Source: Scatolibacter rhodanostii
GTDB taxonomy: Bacteria; Bacillota; Clostridia; Oscillospirales; Acutalibacteraceae
DNA: 64,000 nt
Assembly (NCBI RefSeq): GCF_900197595.1
Contig: NZ_FZLO01000005.1
Span: 1-64,000 of the forward strand
Direction of reading: 5' to 3'
Positions 62,553 through 64,000 of the stretch are shown here, piece after piece. Below the pieces are notes generated by a model. The model made no database searches. It worked only from the letters and a program-made list of their open reading frames with translations, and had not been told where the DNA came from. The first letter of the stretch is position 1; every line of letters starts with the position of its first letter. A program made the translations under genes and the position numbers.

Positions 62553-63278
62553 TTAACTTGCTTTTTCTAAGTCTTTTTTTAGGCGGTCAATTATTTTTTT
62601 CTCAAGGCGGGAGATATAAGATTGAGAAATGCCCAATTCGTCAGCAACCTCTTTCTGTGTGTGTTCTTTTCGAGAGTAAAGACCAAAACGAAGTTCCATA
62701 ATCTGTTTTTCACGGGAGGGAAGCCTTTGAATCGCATTCATAAGCATTGTTTTTTCGGTTTCGGTTTCAATATCACGATTAACTGAATCTGGCTCGCTGC
62801 CTAAAAGATCTGAAAGAAGCAGTTTGTTGCCGTCCCAATCGACATTCAGCGGATCATCAATAGAGATTTCATGTCTAAGCTGTGAATTCTTGCGTAAAAA
62901 CATCAAGATTTCGTTTTCAATACAGCGAGAAGCATAGGTAGCAAGCTTAATGTTTCGTTCTATGCTGAAAGTCTTAACAGCTTTTATCAAACCAATGGTG
63001 CCAATAGAAATGAGGTCTTCAATGTTAACCCCAGGGCTTTCAAATTTTTTGGCTATGTACACGACTAAACGGAGATTATGAGTAATGAGCGGCTCACGAG
63101 CGCCAGGAACATCGTTGCGAATGTTTTCCATTACTTTGATTTCTTCGTCTTTTGTCAACGGAGGAGGGAGTGTTTCAGGACCGTTAATGTAATAACATCC
63201 CTGCGAGTTGATTTTTTGGAAATATCTTTCTAAGAAAGCCTGTATTTTGTCCTTAAAAAAGCAGATAAATTTACCCAT
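62553..63278 (-). CDS. sigE: Sporulation sigma factor SigE (pro-sigma-E)
   Basis: A 241-residue sigma factor, close to the 239 of B. subtilis SigE. Region 2 ([20 protein letters not shown], then [12 protein letters not shown]) and region 4 ([20 protein letters not shown], then [14 protein letters not shown]) are intact. The N-terminal 25-30 residues form the pro-sequence that SpoIIGA cleaves. It directs early mother-cell gene expression in sporulation. The upstream neighbour is spoIIGA, the usual pair. Confidence 0.95.
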   Translation of the reverse strand: MGKFICFFKDKIQAFLERYFQKINSQGCYYINGPETLPPPLTKDEEIKVMENIRNDVPGAREPLITHNLRLVVYIAKKFESPGVNIEDLISIGTIGLIKAVKTFSIERNIKLATYASRCIENEILMFLRKNSQLRHEISIDDPLNVDWDGNKLLLSDLLGSEPDSVNRDIETETEKTMLMNAIQRLPSREKQIMELRFGLYSRKEHTQKEVADELGISQSYISRLEKKIIDRLKKDLEKAS

Positions 63279-63362
63279 AAAATCCTTTCCGGCTCGTGTA
63301 TTTTACCAAAACCTTGAGCCAGTGGGTTTCAGTGTTTTGATTTATAGATTAATAGGTCATTG

Positions 63363-64000
63363 CTAGGCAGAAGGGAATAAATCTGGATTGAACAGTGCTT
63401 GAAATTGACCCGAAGAGAGCTTACCTTTGCAGACGGCAATATAACAGCTAAGCGGAGTATCGAGCTTGTCAAAATAGACAGCATCAGCCTGAAAAGCCGG
63501 TAGAATACCACTGCCGCCCATACCGTCAAAAGGAATTAATCGCAGTAAGCCTTCACCGCCGCCCTCCCAAAACTGATTGACAGCCTCTGGTATGATACCT
63601 TGTAAAGCGTCTTGTTCTACAATGATGACAGGTAGCCCTGAAAATGGTTCGCACAGGGCATTGCCGGTATCCGCTTTGGCAGGCACAGTCACTCTTTTGC
63701 CTGCCTTGTTAATATGTATCTTGCAGAAACGCAAATCGGATTCTTTTGGCCCTAAAATCTTTTGCAACAGCGTGAGAATAATATAGGCCAAAAGTGTCAA
63801 CCCAAACAGCATGAAAGGCGAAATGTTGAGATAGACAACGCCGCGAATAACTGCCAAGTTGTTGACAGCAAAGAGCTGATAAACAAGCATAAAGAAACCG
63901 GCAAATAGAAAACTGAAAAACCAATAACAGACGGCAAGTTTTAAAAACATTTGCTCTTTTACAGGAGCATAAGCCGCACCGGTCACTAAAATGGCAGCAA
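63363..64000 (-). CDS. spoIIGA: Sigma-E processing peptidase SpoIIGA, partial
   Basis: The C-terminal part of the aspartic protease that activates pro-sigma-E. Two or three membrane helices (VCYWFFSFLFAGFFMLVYQL; FMLFGLTLLAYIILTLL) are followed by the protease domain with the catalytic motif ADTGNALCEP and the IPFDGMGGSG segment. The frame is still open at the window edge, so the 5' end with the first membrane helices is missing. It is cotranscribed with sigE, 84 bp upstream of it. Confidence 0.9.
   Translation of the reverse strand, partial: AAILVTGAAYAPVKEQMFLKLAVCYWFFSFLFAGFFMLVYQLFAVNNLAVIRGVVYLNISPFMLFGLTLLAYIILTLLQKILGPKESDLRFCKIHINKAGKRVTVPAKADTGNALCEPFSGLPVIIVEQDALQGIIPEAVNQFWEGGGEGLLRLIPFDGMGGSGILPAFQADAVYFDKLDTPLSCYIAVCKGKLSSGQFQALFNPDLFPSA

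Overview
The window looks like a chromosomal segment of an endospore-forming, anaerobic Clostridia-type Firmicute. The evidence is low GC, strong AGGAGG-type ribosome binding sites with frequent GTG and TTG starts, a pro-sigma-E gene next to spoIIGA at the right end, a fused Nfn/GltA-type flavo-iron-sulfur enzyme, and many Gram-positive ABC lipoproteins. I cannot name the species. All family assignments are from reading the protein sequences; no searches were run.

Region 1 (1-19245): the 3' end of a chromosomal cupin gene is followed directly by the late module of a PBSX/Xkd-like contractile-tail phage: terminase, portal, MuF head protein, scaffold, capsid, connectors, sheath, tube, chaperone with a -1 frameshift, tape measure, LysM protein, M23/XkdQ, tail protein, fibre, holin. 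No integrase, repressor, replication gene, XkdS/T-type baseplate gene or intact endolysin is visible. The gene that starts as M23/XkdQ breaks at about 16187 and continues, out of frame, as a siphophage-type tail protein, so a deletion or recombination has fused two unrelated tail modules. The prophage is therefore probably defective. Its head protein carries a C-terminal toxin-like extension followed by a small acidic gene, the layout of MuF polymorphic toxin-immunity systems. A moron-like membrane gene with its own terminator sits in the tail module.

Region 2 (19246-26500): accessory genes. They are a membrane protein with a C-terminal Cys/His motif, TspO, a PH-domain protein, an Ltp-like surface lipoprotein (a family known for phage superinfection exclusion), an Old Yellow Enzyme, and a diaminopentanoate-dehydrogenase-like gene. 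The last has a 19-bp-spacer promoter and sits just downstream of a MerR-family gene.

Region 3 (26499-33853): a TetR regulator diverges from an operon with an unknown protein, a PHP phosphoesterase, a complete ABC importer and a Cys-based phosphatase. I infer import and dephosphorylation of a small phosphorylated compound.

Region 4 (34299-50960): a single tightly packed polysaccharide operon. It has a membrane 4,6-dehydratase, priming transferase, epimerase, glycosyltransferases, Wzy-like polymerase, pyruvyltransferase-like protein, F420-hydrogenase-beta-like protein, Wzx flippase and CapE/CapF/CapG for UDP-N-acetyl-L-fucosamine. The middle part is markedly AT-rich, as expected of an exchanged serotype cassette.

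Region 5 (51028-64000): RidA, the fused Nfn/GltA enzyme, an orphan PD-(D/E)XK-like protein, a sucrose phosphorylase diverging from a LacI regulator and its sugar ABC importer (shared operators visible), ferritin, sigE and partial spoIIGA.
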